DNA of 64,000 nucleotides from Flavobacterium sp. FEMGT703F. Lineage in GTDB: Bacteria > Bacteroidota > Bacteroidia > Flavobacteriales > Flavobacteriaceae. How positions within the stretch are numbered: the stretch's first letter is position 1; each line of letters begins with the position of its first letter. The stretch covers positions 62,001 through 126,000 of the forward strand of contig PGCN01000003.1 of assembly GCA_002786385.1 (NCBI GenBank), given 5' to 3'. The notes beneath the pieces are model-generated. The model did not search any database. It had not been told where the DNA came from and was given only the letters and a program-made list of their open reading frames with translations. Made by a program: the position numbers and the translations under genes. Below are positions 36,257-44,512 of this stretch, one piece after another.

Positions 36257-38535
36257 AGAAACTAATGTTGATGGGCTTCTTATGGGGCTGGACATTGTGT
36301 TCTTGGTCACAGCAAAAGGAGTCGTTTTATTATACCAATACCCAACTTGCCCAAGTGCTTTCCGATCTCGAGAAAGCATTTGCGGTTAAATATTCTTATG
36401 TGGATTCGTTGGTCACTGCTCAAAAGATTTCGGTGCCTGAAAGCTTGTATTCTTTAAGCGAAATGAACACCCAAATTGAACAACAAACGAACTTAAAAAT
36501 CATCCGAATCAACGAACGGTTTTATTCGATTAGTCCGGCAGAAACAGTTGAGATGATTCCGTTAAAAGAAGTATTAGTGGAAGAGTTTTTAGCAAAAGGC
36601 ATTAAGAAAACCAACCGGCATTATATTATTTCTCCACAAAAAGTGCAAACACTCCCCGGGATTACCGATGCGGATGTTTTGCAATCGCTCCAACAATTAC
36701 CGGGCGTTAAGAGTCCGAATGAAACTGCCACAGGTTTGTACATTCGAGGCGGAACAGCCGATCAAAATTTGATTTTGGTAGATGGTATTCGGTTGTACCA
36801 TCCCGGACATTTGTTTGGCATGATTTCGAGCATCAATCCCAATGTGGAGCAAACCGTCAACTATTATAACAAAGCCGTTAGCCCGAAGTTTGGCGAACGC
36901 GTTTCGGGCATCATCGATATTCAATCGACCGATGCCATTTCGAAAAAAGTAAAAGCCAACGCGGGCATTAATGCGCTTAATGTTGATGCTTATCTGCAAA
37001 TACCTTTGGTGAAAGACAAGTTAGGATTACAACTTTCCGGTCGAAAATCGATAACCGAATGGTGGCAATCGCCTACGTTTGCACAGTTGGAGAACAAGGT
37101 TTTTCAAAATACTAATTTTCGGGAATTTGACAATCAAAACCAATTCAAGTTCCATGATTATTCGGCTAAACTCAACTTCAAGCCTACCGATAAAACAGCC
37201 ATTTCCTTAACGACTTTGGTCATCAAAAACGATTTGGATTATCAAAATACCATTGAAATCGATAGCCTTAACAACCAACAAATGACGATCGAGAATTACG
37301 GCTTCAGCTTGAATTGGATTCAAAAGTACAGTCCGAAATTCACTCAAAAAACAACATTTTTCTATTCGTTATACAGCTTTGATTACCTCAGAAAGTTGGA
37401 CTATTCAGTCGATAAATTTGAAGCTTTTAAGAAATTGAATCGGGTAGTGGATTCGGGTGCCGAAATCAATTTTGAATACCAATCAGACAGCAAGGCCAAA
37501 ATCGAGTTCGGGTATCAAAGTTTTGGGAATGATATTTCGCATTTGTTTAACAGCTATAACCAAGACTTGGGCATCGTTCTAGGATTGAAACATTTGTACA
37601 ATGTAACCCACGCAGGATTTGTACAGTTTCAGCAAAGTATCGGCAGTTGGCATTGGCAACCCGGTCTACGATACAATTATTACAGTCAGCTGAAAACGTC
37701 GAGTTTCGAACCCCGAATTTTAGTGCAAAAAAACCTCTCGGATGCTTTAATCTGGCAGGCGTCATATGAAAGTCGCAGTCAGATTTTGAGTCAGGTTCGC
37801 GAAGAAGCAGCCGGCGATTTGAGTTTGGAAAACTACGTTTGGGTGTTGTCTGATGATTCGGAGTATCCTTTGCAGCGAGCCAAACAGTATACCAGCGGAA
37901 TTATTTTTAAGGAGAACAATTGGTTGTTAGATGTTGAAGCCTATTATAAGAATATAACCGGCATCACGTCCTTTACTTTGGGTTTTTTGGGACAAAACGA
38001 CAATAACATCCAACAAGGGAAAGGGTTTACCAAAGGTGTTGATGTATTGTTGCAGAAGAGTTCGGCGACTTGGCGTGCTTGGTTGACCTATACGTATCAA
38101 GACTCGCAAAATCGTTTTGGTTTGCTCAATAACAGTAGTTATTTTCCTTCTGGAGCAGATATTAGACATCATTTTACGATGGCTTTCAATAAAAAATGGA
38201 AGTGTTTTTTAGTTACGGCCGGTTGGTTTTGGCATAGCGGGAAGCCTTACAGTACTATCAATGAGGCTGGTGATGTCATTTCATATAATGCTAAACGTTT
38301 GCCCGATTACCATCGATTGGATGTTTCGGCAGTTTATCAGTTTCAAACAGCTAAGGGCAATCATTTTAAAATTGGAGTGTCAGTATACAATCTTTACAAC
38401 CGACATTCGTTACTCAGCAAAGAGTTAGAGCGTCAGTACGCTAATCTTTCCGATTTTTCCAATCCGCGTTATGAAGGGCGCGAGTTTTATACTTTGGGTA
38501 TCATGCCGAATGTGTTTTTCCGACTTTCCTTTTAA
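36253..38535 (+). CDS. STN-domain TonB-dependent receptor
   Basis: This 760-residue outer-membrane receptor starts with a signal peptide. An STN (secretin/TonB N-terminal) domain follows near residues 24-93 (NTQLAQVLSDLEKAFAVKYS...), which should contact the FecR protein. The plug is at about 128-235 (LQQLPGVKSPNETATGLYIRGGTADQNLILVDGI) and the 22-strand barrel ends in a terminal aromatic (VFFRLSF). No carboxypeptidase-like domain and no SusD partner are seen, so a small ligand such as a siderophore or another metal complex is more likely than a glycan. The ligand cannot be named. It overlaps fecR by 4 bases. Confidence 0.92.
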   Translation: MKKLMLMGFLWGWTLCSWSQQKESFYYTNTQLAQVLSDLEKAFAVKYSYVDSLVTAQKISVPESLYSLSEMNTQIEQQTNLKIIRINERFYSISPAETVEMIPLKEVLVEEFLAKGIKKTNRHYIISPQKVQTLPGITDADVLQSLQQLPGVKSPNETATGLYIRGGTADQNLILVDGIRLYHPGHLFGMISSINPNVEQTVNYYNKAVSPKFGERVSGIIDIQSTDAISKKVKANAGINALNVDAYLQIPLVKDKLGLQLSGRKSITEWWQSPTFAQLENKVFQNTNFREFDNQNQFKFHDYSAKLNFKPTDKTAISLTTLVIKNDLDYQNTIEIDSLNNQQMTIENYGFSLNWIQKYSPKFTQKTTFFYSLYSFDYLRKLDYSVDKFEAFKKLNRVVDSGAEINFEYQSDSKAKIEFGYQSFGNDISHLFNSYNQDLGIVLGLKHLYNVTHAGFVQFQQSIGSWHWQPGLRYNYYSQLKTSSFEPRILVQKNLSDALIWQASYESRSQILSQVREEAAGDLSLENYVWVLSDDSEYPLQRAKQYTSGIIFKENNWLLDVEAYYKNITGITSFTLGFLGQNDNNIQQGKGFTKGVDVLLQKSSATWRAWLTYTYQDSQNRFGLLNNSSYFPSGADIRHHFTMAFNKKWKCFLVTAGWFWHSGKPYSTINEAGDVISYNAKRLPDYHRLDVSAVYQFQTAKGNHFKIGVSVYNLYNRHSLLSKELERQYANLSDFSNPRYEGREFYTLGIMPNVFFRLSF

Positions 38536-38629
38536 AAAGTTTTCAGTTACAACGTTTTAGTTAATTTCTTTGCTTCTTTCATTGTCGGGGGTTATCGTCA
38601 AAAGCGTAATTTTATAAAAAATCATTTTT

Positions 38630-40210
38630 ATGAATGCGATACCCAACGAATTTCAAATCGATAATTTATTACACCAAGATACTTATTTAGTTAACGGCGA
38701 ACTTAAAAATTGGACCGGAAAAACCACCCCTGTGTATTCCACCATTTCTTCCACCGAAAACTATGCACCAACGCTTTTAGGGACAATTCCTGCTATGGGA
38801 GAACCTGAAGCAAGTGAAGTGGTGACTTCGGCCGTTTCGGCATACAACAACGGACAGGGTTTGTGGCCCACCATGAAAGTCAGTGACCGTATCAAATGCA
38901 TGGAAAACTTTGTGGCGCAAATGAAAGCGACACGCAGTGAAGTAGTGAAATACCTTATGTGGGAAATCGGGAAATCACTAACAGATTCCGAAAAAGAATT
39001 TGACAGAACGGTAGAGTACATTTATGACACCATTGAAGATTACAAGCAATTAGACCGAGATAGTGCTCGTTTTACCAAAAGTCAGGGGGTGAATGCTATG
39101 GTGCGCCGTGGTCCGCTGGGTGTAGTACTTTGTTTAGGACCGTATAATTATCCTTTGAATGAAACCTTTTCGTTACTAATTCCTGCCATTATTATGGGGA
39201 ATACCGTAATTTTTAAACCTGCTAAGCATGGCGTGTTATTAATTTCCCCTTTGTTGGCGGCTTTTCAGGCTAGTTTTCCCAAAGGTGTTATTAATATCGT
39301 TTACGGTCGTGGTCGTGAGGTAGCCGCTCCGATAATGCAATCGGGCAAAATTGATATTTTGGCCCTGATAGGCAACAGTAAATCAGCCATAGCGCTACAA
39401 GATTTGCATCCCAATAAAAACCGATTGCGATTGGTGTTAGGGTTGGAAGCCAAAAATCCTGCTATTATTCTTCCCGATGCCGATTTGGATTTGGCCATTC
39501 AAGAATGTCTGACCGGTACATTATCTTTTAACGGCCAACGATGTACCGCATTAAAAGTTTTGTACGTACACGAAACGATAGCTGCCGAATTTAACCGCAG
39601 ATTTGCTGATAAAGTGGATGCCTTGTTGTTTGGAAATCCATGGGACAAAGGCGTTGCATTGACACCACTGCCCGAAAGAGAAAAGCCCGATTATATTCAG
39701 GAATTGATAGATGATGCCACGAGTAAAGGTGCGGAAATCATCAATCGTAAAGGTGGTGAAAGAACCGAAAATTATATTTTTCCGGCGGTTTTATTTCCGG
39801 TTAGTAAAACAATGAGAGTGTATCATGAAGAACAGTTTGGACCGGTAATTCCGATTTTAACTTTTAAAGACATTCAAGAACCATTGAATGATATGGCCGA
39901 ATCGAATTATGGGCAACAAGTGAGTTTGTTTGGACAAGACATAAAAACCATAGCGCCACTGATTGATACTTTGGTCAATTTGGTTTGTAGGGTGAACCTA
40001 AACAGTTCATGCCAACGTGGTCCGGATGTTTATCCATTTACCGGCAGAAAAGATTCGGCAGTAGCCACCTTGAGCATACATGATGCTTTGCGTTCCTTTT
40101 CCATCCGAACTTTTGTGGCTTCCAAAGATAATGCCTATAATAACGCTATTTTACAGGAATTGCTCAATAGTAAAGCTTCAAATTTTATCAATACGGATTA
40201 CATTTTATAA
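38630..40210 (+). CDS. gapN: GapN-like non-phosphorylating, NADP-dependent glyceraldehyde-3-phosphate dehydrogenase (ALDH family)
   Basis: This 526-residue aldehyde dehydrogenase has NAD(P)-binding IFKPAKHG (about 194-201), the catalytic Cys305 in [10 protein letters not shown] and the C-terminal [15 protein letters not shown] segment typical of the GapN subgroup. The usual ELGGK general-base motif reads GLEAKNP: Gly271 stands at the normal Glu position (34 residues before Cys305) and a Glu is found at 273. The enzyme would oxidise glyceraldehyde 3-phosphate directly to 3-phosphoglycerate while making NADPH. It is a lone gene flanked by a strong terminator. Confidence 0.85.
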   Translation: MNAIPNEFQIDNLLHQDTYLVNGELKNWTGKTTPVYSTISSTENYAPTLLGTIPAMGEPEASEVVTSAVSAYNNGQGLWPTMKVSDRIKCMENFVAQMKATRSEVVKYLMWEIGKSLTDSEKEFDRTVEYIYDTIEDYKQLDRDSARFTKSQGVNAMVRRGPLGVVLCLGPYNYPLNETFSLLIPAIIMGNTVIFKPAKHGVLLISPLLAAFQASFPKGVINIVYGRGREVAAPIMQSGKIDILALIGNSKSAIALQDLHPNKNRLRLVLGLEAKNPAIILPDADLDLAIQECLTGTLSFNGQRCTALKVLYVHETIAAEFNRRFADKVDALLFGNPWDKGVALTPLPEREKPDYIQELIDDATSKGAEIINRKGGERTENYIFPAVLFPVSKTMRVYHEEQFGPVIPILTFKDIQEPLNDMAESNYGQQVSLFGQDIKTIAPLIDTLVNLVCRVNLNSSCQRGPDVYPFTGRKDSAVATLSIHDALRSFSIRTFVASKDNAYNNAILQELLNSKASNFINTDYIL

Positions 40211-40211
40211 C

Positions 40212-40244
40212 AAAAAACCTCTCTTTATTTGGAGAGGTTTTTTT
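40212..40244. terminator. Bidirectional terminator between gapN and msrBA
   Basis: A 12-base stem (40212-40223 with 40232-40243) has an A-tract on the left, a T-tract on the right and an 8-base loop. It serves both convergent genes. Confidence 0.88.
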
Positions 40245-40245
40245 A

Positions 40246-41337
40246 TTACTGATTTTTCTTTAATCTGTTTTTGAAGACTTTTTCAAACTTCTCCAACTTC
40301 GGTTGAATAACCATTTGGCAATAAGGTTGCTCTTGGTTGTTTTGGTAATAATTTTGATGATAGTCTTTGGCTTTGTAAAACGCTTTGAAAGGCTCCAAAG
40401 TAGTCACAATTTTATGGTTATAAACCTCTTTGTTTAACTCAGCTATGATACTTTGGGCCGCTTTCTTTTGCTCTTCGTTTTTGTAGAAAATTACAGAGCG
40501 GTATTGCGTGCCAACGTCAGCACCTTGGCGATTTAAAGTAGTTGGGTCGTGGACGGTAAAAAACACTTTGAAAATTTCGTCTAAATTGGTTTTCGATTTG
40601 TCGTAAGTGATTTCAACTACTTCTGCAGCGCCGGTAGTTCCGGTACAAACTTCTTCATAACTCGGATTTTCTACTTTACCGCCTGAGAAACCGGATACTA
40701 CTTTTTCTACGCCGTCGAGTTGTTCGTACACGGCTTCCACACACCAATAACAGCCACCCCCCAAAACAATGGTGTCAGTGTTGCCTTTATCGGCAATGGC
40801 ATCGGGAACAAAATCTAACGAAACAGCATTCATACAATATCTTTTGCCTGTTGGCGCCGGGCCGTCATCAAACAAATGGCCTAAGTGACTGTCACATCGT
40901 CCGCAAAGCGCTTCAACACGTTGCATACCGTAGGAGTTGTCGTCTTTGAACCAAATACTTTTTTTGTTGTCTTGTTCAAAAAAACTTGGCCAACCACAAC
41001 TGCTAACGAATTTTTGGTCGGATTTGAAAAGTTTCAAACCACAAGCTGCGCAGTAGTAAGTGCCTTTGGTTTCGCTTTTCCACATCGTACCGGTGAACGC
41101 TCTTTCGGTATCCGCTTGACGAGCTACCGCATACAGATCGGGTGGCAATACTTTGCGCCATTCTTCATCGGATAAAACCAATTTTGAAGTATCAGTATTC
41201 GAATAATAAGGGTTTTCAGGTTTTGAAATTACATTTTCCATAGTAGTATTTTTGGTTTTTGTAGCATTGTTTTGCGCGCAAGCATAAAAAGTAAACAGCG
41301 GCAATAAAATCAGGAAATTGACAATGGATTTTGACAT
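40246..41337 (-). CDS. msrBA: Exported bifunctional methionine sulfoxide reductase, MsrB-MsrA fusion lipoprotein
   Basis: This protein repairs both diastereomers of methionine sulfoxide. In 363 residues it has a lipoprotein-type signal ending at Cys20 (LPLFTFYAC). An MsrB domain follows with zinc pairs C96/C99 and C145/C148 and the nucleophile C168 (GKRYCMN, where RYCIN is usual). The MsrA domain has GGCYWC with nucleophile C196. The lipobox suggests it is anchored in the periplasm, so it needs an external electron donor. The order B then A is the less common one. It is preceded on its strand by a -7 box. Confidence 0.93.
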   Translation of the reverse strand: MSKSIVNFLILLPLFTFYACAQNNATKTKNTTMENVISKPENPYYSNTDTSKLVLSDEEWRKVLPPDLYAVARQADTERAFTGTMWKSETKGTYYCAACGLKLFKSDQKFVSSCGWPSFFEQDNKKSIWFKDDNSYGMQRVEALCGRCDSHLGHLFDDGPAPTGKRYCMNAVSLDFVPDAIADKGNTDTIVLGGGCYWCVEAVYEQLDGVEKVVSGFSGGKVENPSYEEVCTGTTGAAEVVEITYDKSKTNLDEIFKVFFTVHDPTTLNRQGADVGTQYRSVIFYKNEEQKKAAQSIIAELNKEVYNHKIVTTLEPFKAFYKAKDYHQNYYQNNQEQPYCQMVIQPKLEKFEKVFKNRLKKNQ

Positions 41338-41359
41338 AGCAATTGTTTTAAATCGAATA

Positions 41360-41367
41360 CAAATTTA
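41360..41367 (-). promoter_or_regulatory. TAnnTTTG -7 box for msrBA
   Basis: TAAATTTG on the minus strand lies 22 bases before the msrBA ATG. No clear -33 TTG was found. Confidence 0.45.
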
Positions 41368-41473
41368 CAGCTAAATACGAGTTGAAATGTCTGATAGATT
41401 ACAAATTACATGGATTTAAGGAAAGTTTAACGGTTGTTCCAGCAGCAGAATTAGGGGCGCTGATTTTTTTTCG

Positions 41474-41481
41474 TACTTTTG
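41474..41481 (+). promoter_or_regulatory. TAnnTTTG -7 box for idi
   Basis: TACTTTTG lies 17 bases before the chosen idi ATG at 41499, supporting that start over an upstream in-frame codon. Confidence 0.5.
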
Positions 41482-41498
41482 AACGTTTAATAAAAACT

Positions 41499-42026
41499 AT
41501 GACAGAAGAGAAAGTAATCTTGGTGAACGAACAAGATGAGCCGATAGGATTAATGAACAAATTAGAAGCGCACGAAAAAGCGGTATTGCATCGTGCCTTT
41601 TCCGTTTTTGTATTGAACAGCAAAAACGAAATCATGCTCCAACAGCGCGCACATCATAAATACCATTCACCTTTGTTGTGGACCAATACTTGTTGTAGTC
41701 ATCAACGTGATGGGGAAACCAATATTCAGGCCGGAACCCGTCGATTATATGAAGAAATGGGTTTTAAAACCGAGTTGAAAGAATTATTCCATTTTATCTA
41801 CAAAGCACCTTTTGACAACGGTTTGACCGAGCATGAGCTTGATCATGTGATGATTGGGTATTACAATGAGGAACCGCAAATTAATCCCGAAGAAGTGGAA
41901 AGTTGGAAATGGATGTGTATAGAAGCAGTACGACAAGACATGATTCAAAATCCTGATATATACACCGTTTGGTTTAAAATTATCTTTGATGAGTTTTATC
42001 ATTACCTCGAAGATCACAAGATTTAA
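41499..42026 (+). CDS. idi: Isopentenyl-diphosphate delta-isomerase, type I (Nudix)
   Basis: The enzyme interconverts isopentenyl and dimethylallyl diphosphate for isoprenoid and carotenoid synthesis. The 175-residue protein has the catalytic Cys in WTNTCCSH (near residue 65) and the Nudix-type segment AGTRRLYEEMGF with metal-binding glutamates. ESWKWM near residue 136 carries a further conserved Glu. The length matches bacterial type I Idi. The start is the ATG at 41499 downstream of a -7 box; a longer frame from 41382 contains no family residues. Confidence 0.93.
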   Translation: MTEEKVILVNEQDEPIGLMNKLEAHEKAVLHRAFSVFVLNSKNEIMLQQRAHHKYHSPLLWTNTCCSHQRDGETNIQAGTRRLYEEMGFKTELKELFHFIYKAPFDNGLTEHELDHVMIGYYNEEPQINPEEVESWKWMCIEAVRQDMIQNPDIYTVWFKIIFDEFYHYLEDHKI

Positions 42027-42052
42027 GAATGAATAATCTTGAAGGCAGATAT

Positions 42053-42098
42053 CAGAATCAATCAAAAATCAAAAATCGTTAATCAACAATCACAAATC
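42053..42098 (+). repeat. Imperfect 7-base tandem repeat in the PTPS 5' leader
   Basis: Heptamers ending in AATC run up to 2 bases before the next ATG: CAGAATC, a shortened AATC, AAAAATC twice, GTTAATC, AACAATC and ACAAATC. They fill most of the short gap after idi. Confidence 0.75.
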
Positions 42099-42100
42099 TT

Positions 42101-42508
42101 ATGAAAGTCACCGTTTCCCGCAAAGCTCATTTTAACGCTGCCCACCGATTGTATCGCAAAGATTGGTCGATGGAACAAAACGATGCTGTATTCGGAAAGT
42201 GCAATAATCCCAATTTTCACGGACACAATTACGAATTAATAGTTTCGGTTACGGGCGAGATTGATCCGGAAACCGGTTATGTGATTGATGTGAAGATTTT
42301 ATCAGATTTGATTAAGGAACATATTGAAAATGCCTTTGACCATAAGAATTTGAACCTAGACGTTCCTGAGTTCGCAGAATTAAATCCAACCGCCGAAAAC
42401 ATAGTAGTGGTGATTTGGAACAAACTACGAAAGCATATCGATGCTGACAAAGACTTAGAAGTGGTTTTATACGAAACCCCAAGAAATTTTGTGGCTTATA
42501 AAGGATAA
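42101..42508 (+). CDS. 6-pyruvoyl-tetrahydropterin synthase / 6-carboxytetrahydropterin synthase (QueD-like)
   Basis: This 135-residue T-fold enzyme has the zinc histidines in FNAAHRL (near residue 15) and FHGHNY (near 40-45). CNNPNFHG carries the catalytic Cys, DHKNLN and PTAEN follow, and the C-terminal Glu is in LYETPRNF. In this lineage such proteins are either QueD in queuosine synthesis or PTPS in tetrahydropterin synthesis, and sequence alone does not decide. No other queuosine gene is near. It starts after a degenerate 7-base repeat and is 2 bases from the peroxiredoxin gene. Confidence 0.88.
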   Translation: MKVTVSRKAHFNAAHRLYRKDWSMEQNDAVFGKCNNPNFHGHNYELIVSVTGEIDPETGYVIDVKILSDLIKEHIENAFDHKNLNLDVPEFAELNPTAENIVVVIWNKLRKHIDADKDLEVVLYETPRNFVAYKG

Positions 42509-42510
42509 AC

Positions 42511-42960
42511 ATGGCAATTAAAGTCGGCGATAAACTTCCTCATTTTAAGGCTCTAGACAGCGATGGAAATGCTTTTGATAGTAAGATGTATGACGGAAAA
42601 TCATTAGTTATTTATTTTTATCCCAAAGACGATACGCGAGTTTGTACTGAACAAGCTTGTTCTTTCCGAGATCAATACGAAGACTTTAAGGCTTTAGGAG
42701 CCGAAGTTATAGGTGTTAGTAGTGATTCTGTGAAGTCACATCAAAAGTTTGCTTCCCGTTATCGTTTGCCTTTTATCTTATTGTCTGACGGCAATAAAAA
42801 ACTCCGAAAACTATTTGGTGTCTCTAATGATTTATTAGGATTGCTACCCGGCAGAGTGACGTATGTGATCGATAAAAACGGTATTGTTCAGCTGGTGTTC
42901 AATAGTATGTCGGGTAAAATTCACATTCAAAAAGCCTTACAAATCCTCAAAACAATGTAA
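42511..42960 (+). CDS. bcp: Peroxiredoxin, Bcp/PrxQ type
   Basis: This 149-residue thiol peroxidase has the peroxidatic Cys in DDTRVCTEQACSFRD, with the resolving Cys five residues later (CX4C), as in PrxQ/Bcp proteins. The usual Pro-Gly before the active Cys (DDTPGCT) is replaced by Arg-Val, a small departure that may affect activity. No signal peptide is present, so it is cytosolic. It reduces hydroperoxides using thioredoxin-type donors. It lies in a same-strand run with idi, the PTPS gene and manA. Confidence 0.9.
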   Translation: MAIKVGDKLPHFKALDSDGNAFDSKMYDGKSLVIYFYPKDDTRVCTEQACSFRDQYEDFKALGAEVIGVSSDSVKSHQKFASRYRLPFILLSDGNKKLRKLFGVSNDLLGLLPGRVTYVIDKNGIVQLVFNSMSGKIHIQKALQILKTM

Positions 42961-42980
42961 GTTTGTCAAAAATACCAAGC

Positions 42981-43943
42981 ATGCTGTTTTATCCATTGCA
43001 ATTTGAACCCATTCTGAAAGAGAGAATTTGGGGCGGAACCAAATTAAAAACGTTACTAAACAAACCCATAACCTCTGAAATTACCGGCGAAAGTTGGGAG
43101 ATTTCTACTGTTGAAAACGATGTTAGTGTTGTAGCTAATGGTGCTTTTGCCGGCAAAACGCTCAATGAGTTAATTGATTTGTATCCTGCAGAAATTCTGG
43201 GGAATATAGTCTACGCCCGGTTTGGTAAGCAATTTCCGTTGTTGTTTAAATATTTAGACGCTCGCGAAGACTTATCTATTCAATTGCATCCGAATGATGA
43301 ATTGGCCAAAAAACGTCACAATTCGTTCGGGAAAACAGAAATGTGGTATGTGATGCAAGCCGATGAGAATGCCCGATTGATAGTAGGGTTCAAAGAAAAA
43401 TCTTCTCCGGTAGAGTATCTTTCACATCTGAACGATAAAACCTTACTCGATATTTTAGATACCAAAAAAGTGCAATCAGGCGATGTTTTTATGTTAGAAA
43501 CCGGAACCATTCATGCCATCGGAGCCGGAATTGTCATAGCCGAAATTCAGCAAACCTCTGATATTACGTACCGCGTATACGATTTCGATCGCAAAGATGC
43601 CAACGGAAATACTCGTGAATTACACGTAGACTTGGCTTTAGAAGCTTTGAATTATGACAAAATCGAAGCCCAGCGCTTTTATGATAAAAACGAAAATACA
43701 TTCAATACAGTAGTAGATTGCCCGTATTTTACCACTGGCTTTATTCCTTTAAACGGATCAGCCGTTTTCTCTAAAACAAATGACTCTTTTAAGGTGTTGA
43801 TGGCAGTGGAAGGCGATTTTAGTTTGTTGGTTAATGGTGAATCCTATCATTACAAAAAAGGAAGTACATTATTGCTTCCGGCGGTTATCACTGATTACCA
43901 GTTGGACGGACTAGCTTCTGTTTTGGAAATTTCCATTTCTTAG
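42981..43943 (+). CDS. manA: Mannose-6-phosphate isomerase, class I
   Basis: ManA interconverts fructose 6-phosphate and mannose 6-phosphate, which feeds GDP-mannose-derived sugars. The 320-residue cupin protein has IQLHPNDELAKK (zinc-binding Gln/His), GKTEMWYV with the conserved Glu, and ETGTIHAIGAGIVIAEIQQTSD. It is the short single-cupin form. The ATG 42981 gives MLFYPLQFEPILKERIWGG; a TTG at 42963 would extend it by six residues. It may supply the polysaccharide locus at the start of the window, an inference. Confidence 0.9.
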   Translation: MLFYPLQFEPILKERIWGGTKLKTLLNKPITSEITGESWEISTVENDVSVVANGAFAGKTLNELIDLYPAEILGNIVYARFGKQFPLLFKYLDAREDLSIQLHPNDELAKKRHNSFGKTEMWYVMQADENARLIVGFKEKSSPVEYLSHLNDKTLLDILDTKKVQSGDVFMLETGTIHAIGAGIVIAEIQQTSDITYRVYDFDRKDANGNTRELHVDLALEALNYDKIEAQRFYDKNENTFNTVVDCPYFTTGFIPLNGSAVFSKTNDSFKVLMAVEGDFSLLVNGESYHYKKGSTLLLPAVITDYQLDGLASVLEISIS

Positions 43944-43973
43944 TTGCTGTTCTAAAGATTTGACGTATTTTTG
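43944..43973 (+). promoter_or_regulatory. Bacteroidota-type promoter for the 88-residue protein gene
   Basis: TTG (43944-43946) and TATTTTTG (43966-43973) are separated by 19 bases, the expected spacing. The ATG follows 24 bases later. Confidence 0.7.
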
Positions 43974-43997
43974 TCGAAATTTTAAAATTACAAGAAA

Positions 43998-44264
43998 ATG
44001 GCAAGTGTTAAGAATTTAAAGAAAGACATCAACTTTGTTTTAGGAGATATTATCGAAGCGGTATACATTTATGAAATGACAACCACCGGAAAACCTTCTG
44101 AACATACCAATGCTATCATAGACGAAGCCATCGCTTCTTTCGACGCTTTGATTACTAAAGTGAACGCTAAAAACGTGGAGAACAAAAAAGCACATTTTAA
44201 ACAAATCAATGTCGATTTAGAACAAACTGCTAATCAATTGGTTGAAAAAATCAACGCTTTATAG
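43998..44264 (+). CDS. Conserved hypothetical helical protein, 88 residues
   Basis: This acidic, lysine-rich protein is predicted by eye to be mostly alpha-helical: heptad-like hydrophobic spacing runs through LKKDINFVLGDIIEAVYIYE and INVDLEQTANQLVEKINAL, which suggests a helical bundle or coiled coil. There is no signal peptide or cysteine. It has its own well-formed promoter and ends before the tRNA gene. I do not recognise a function. Confidence 0.75.
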   Translation: MASVKNLKKDINFVLGDIIEAVYIYEMTTTGKPSEHTNAIIDEAIASFDALITKVNAKNVENKKAHFKQINVDLEQTANQLVEKINAL

Positions 44265-44286
44265 CTATAAAAAAGTGCCAAAATAT

Positions 44287-44317
44287 TTTGGAAATTAAAA
44301 TTCAAAAAATATATTTG
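44287..44317 (+). promoter_or_regulatory. Promoter for tRNA-Thr
   Basis: TTTG (44287-44290) and TATATTTG (44310-44317) are separated by 19 bases. This is one of the best matches in the window to the Bacteroidota housekeeping promoter, 15 bases before the mature tRNA. Confidence 0.8.
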
Positions 44318-44332
44318 CACTCACATTGAGAC

Positions 44333-44406
44333 GCCGGTGTAGCTCAGCTGGCTAGAGCAGCTGATTTGTAATCAGCAGGTCGTGGGTTCGAGTCCCTCTA
44401 TCGGCT
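44333..44406 (+). tRNA. tRNA-Thr (anticodon TGT)
   Basis: The 74-base cloverleaf folds by eye. The acceptor stem pairs GCCGGTG with TATCGGC, with G-T wobbles and discriminator T. The anticodon stem GCTGA/TCAGC encloses the loop TTTGTAA with anticodon TGT, and the T-loop TTCGAGT is present. No CCA is encoded. It is a single transcription unit with its own promoter and terminator. Confidence 0.95.
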
Positions 44407-44413
44407 CAATAAG

Positions 44414-44443
44414 AAAACCATCACTAATTAGTGGTGGTTTTTT
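44414..44443 (+). terminator. Intrinsic terminator after tRNA-Thr
   Basis: A 12-base stem with one G-T pair (44414-44425 with 44430-44441) and an AATT loop is followed by a T-tract. It starts 7 bases after the tRNA. Confidence 0.88.
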
Positions 44444-44460
44444 GTTTTTATAATATCTCC

Positions 44461-44490
44461 TTTGAAAACCATTCCTATTTTCTATCTTTG
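44461..44490 (+). promoter_or_regulatory. Promoter for the EamA transporter gene
   Basis: TTTG (44461-44464) and TATCTTTG (44483-44490) are separated by 18 bases. The ATG at 44513 follows 22 bases later. Confidence 0.7.
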
Positions 44491-44512
44491 TCGGCTTTTT
44501 AAAAAATAGATT

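Noticed and set aside
41382..41498. Longer start for IPP isomerase
   Set aside because: The extra residues have no family match, and a -7 box falls between the two candidate starts.
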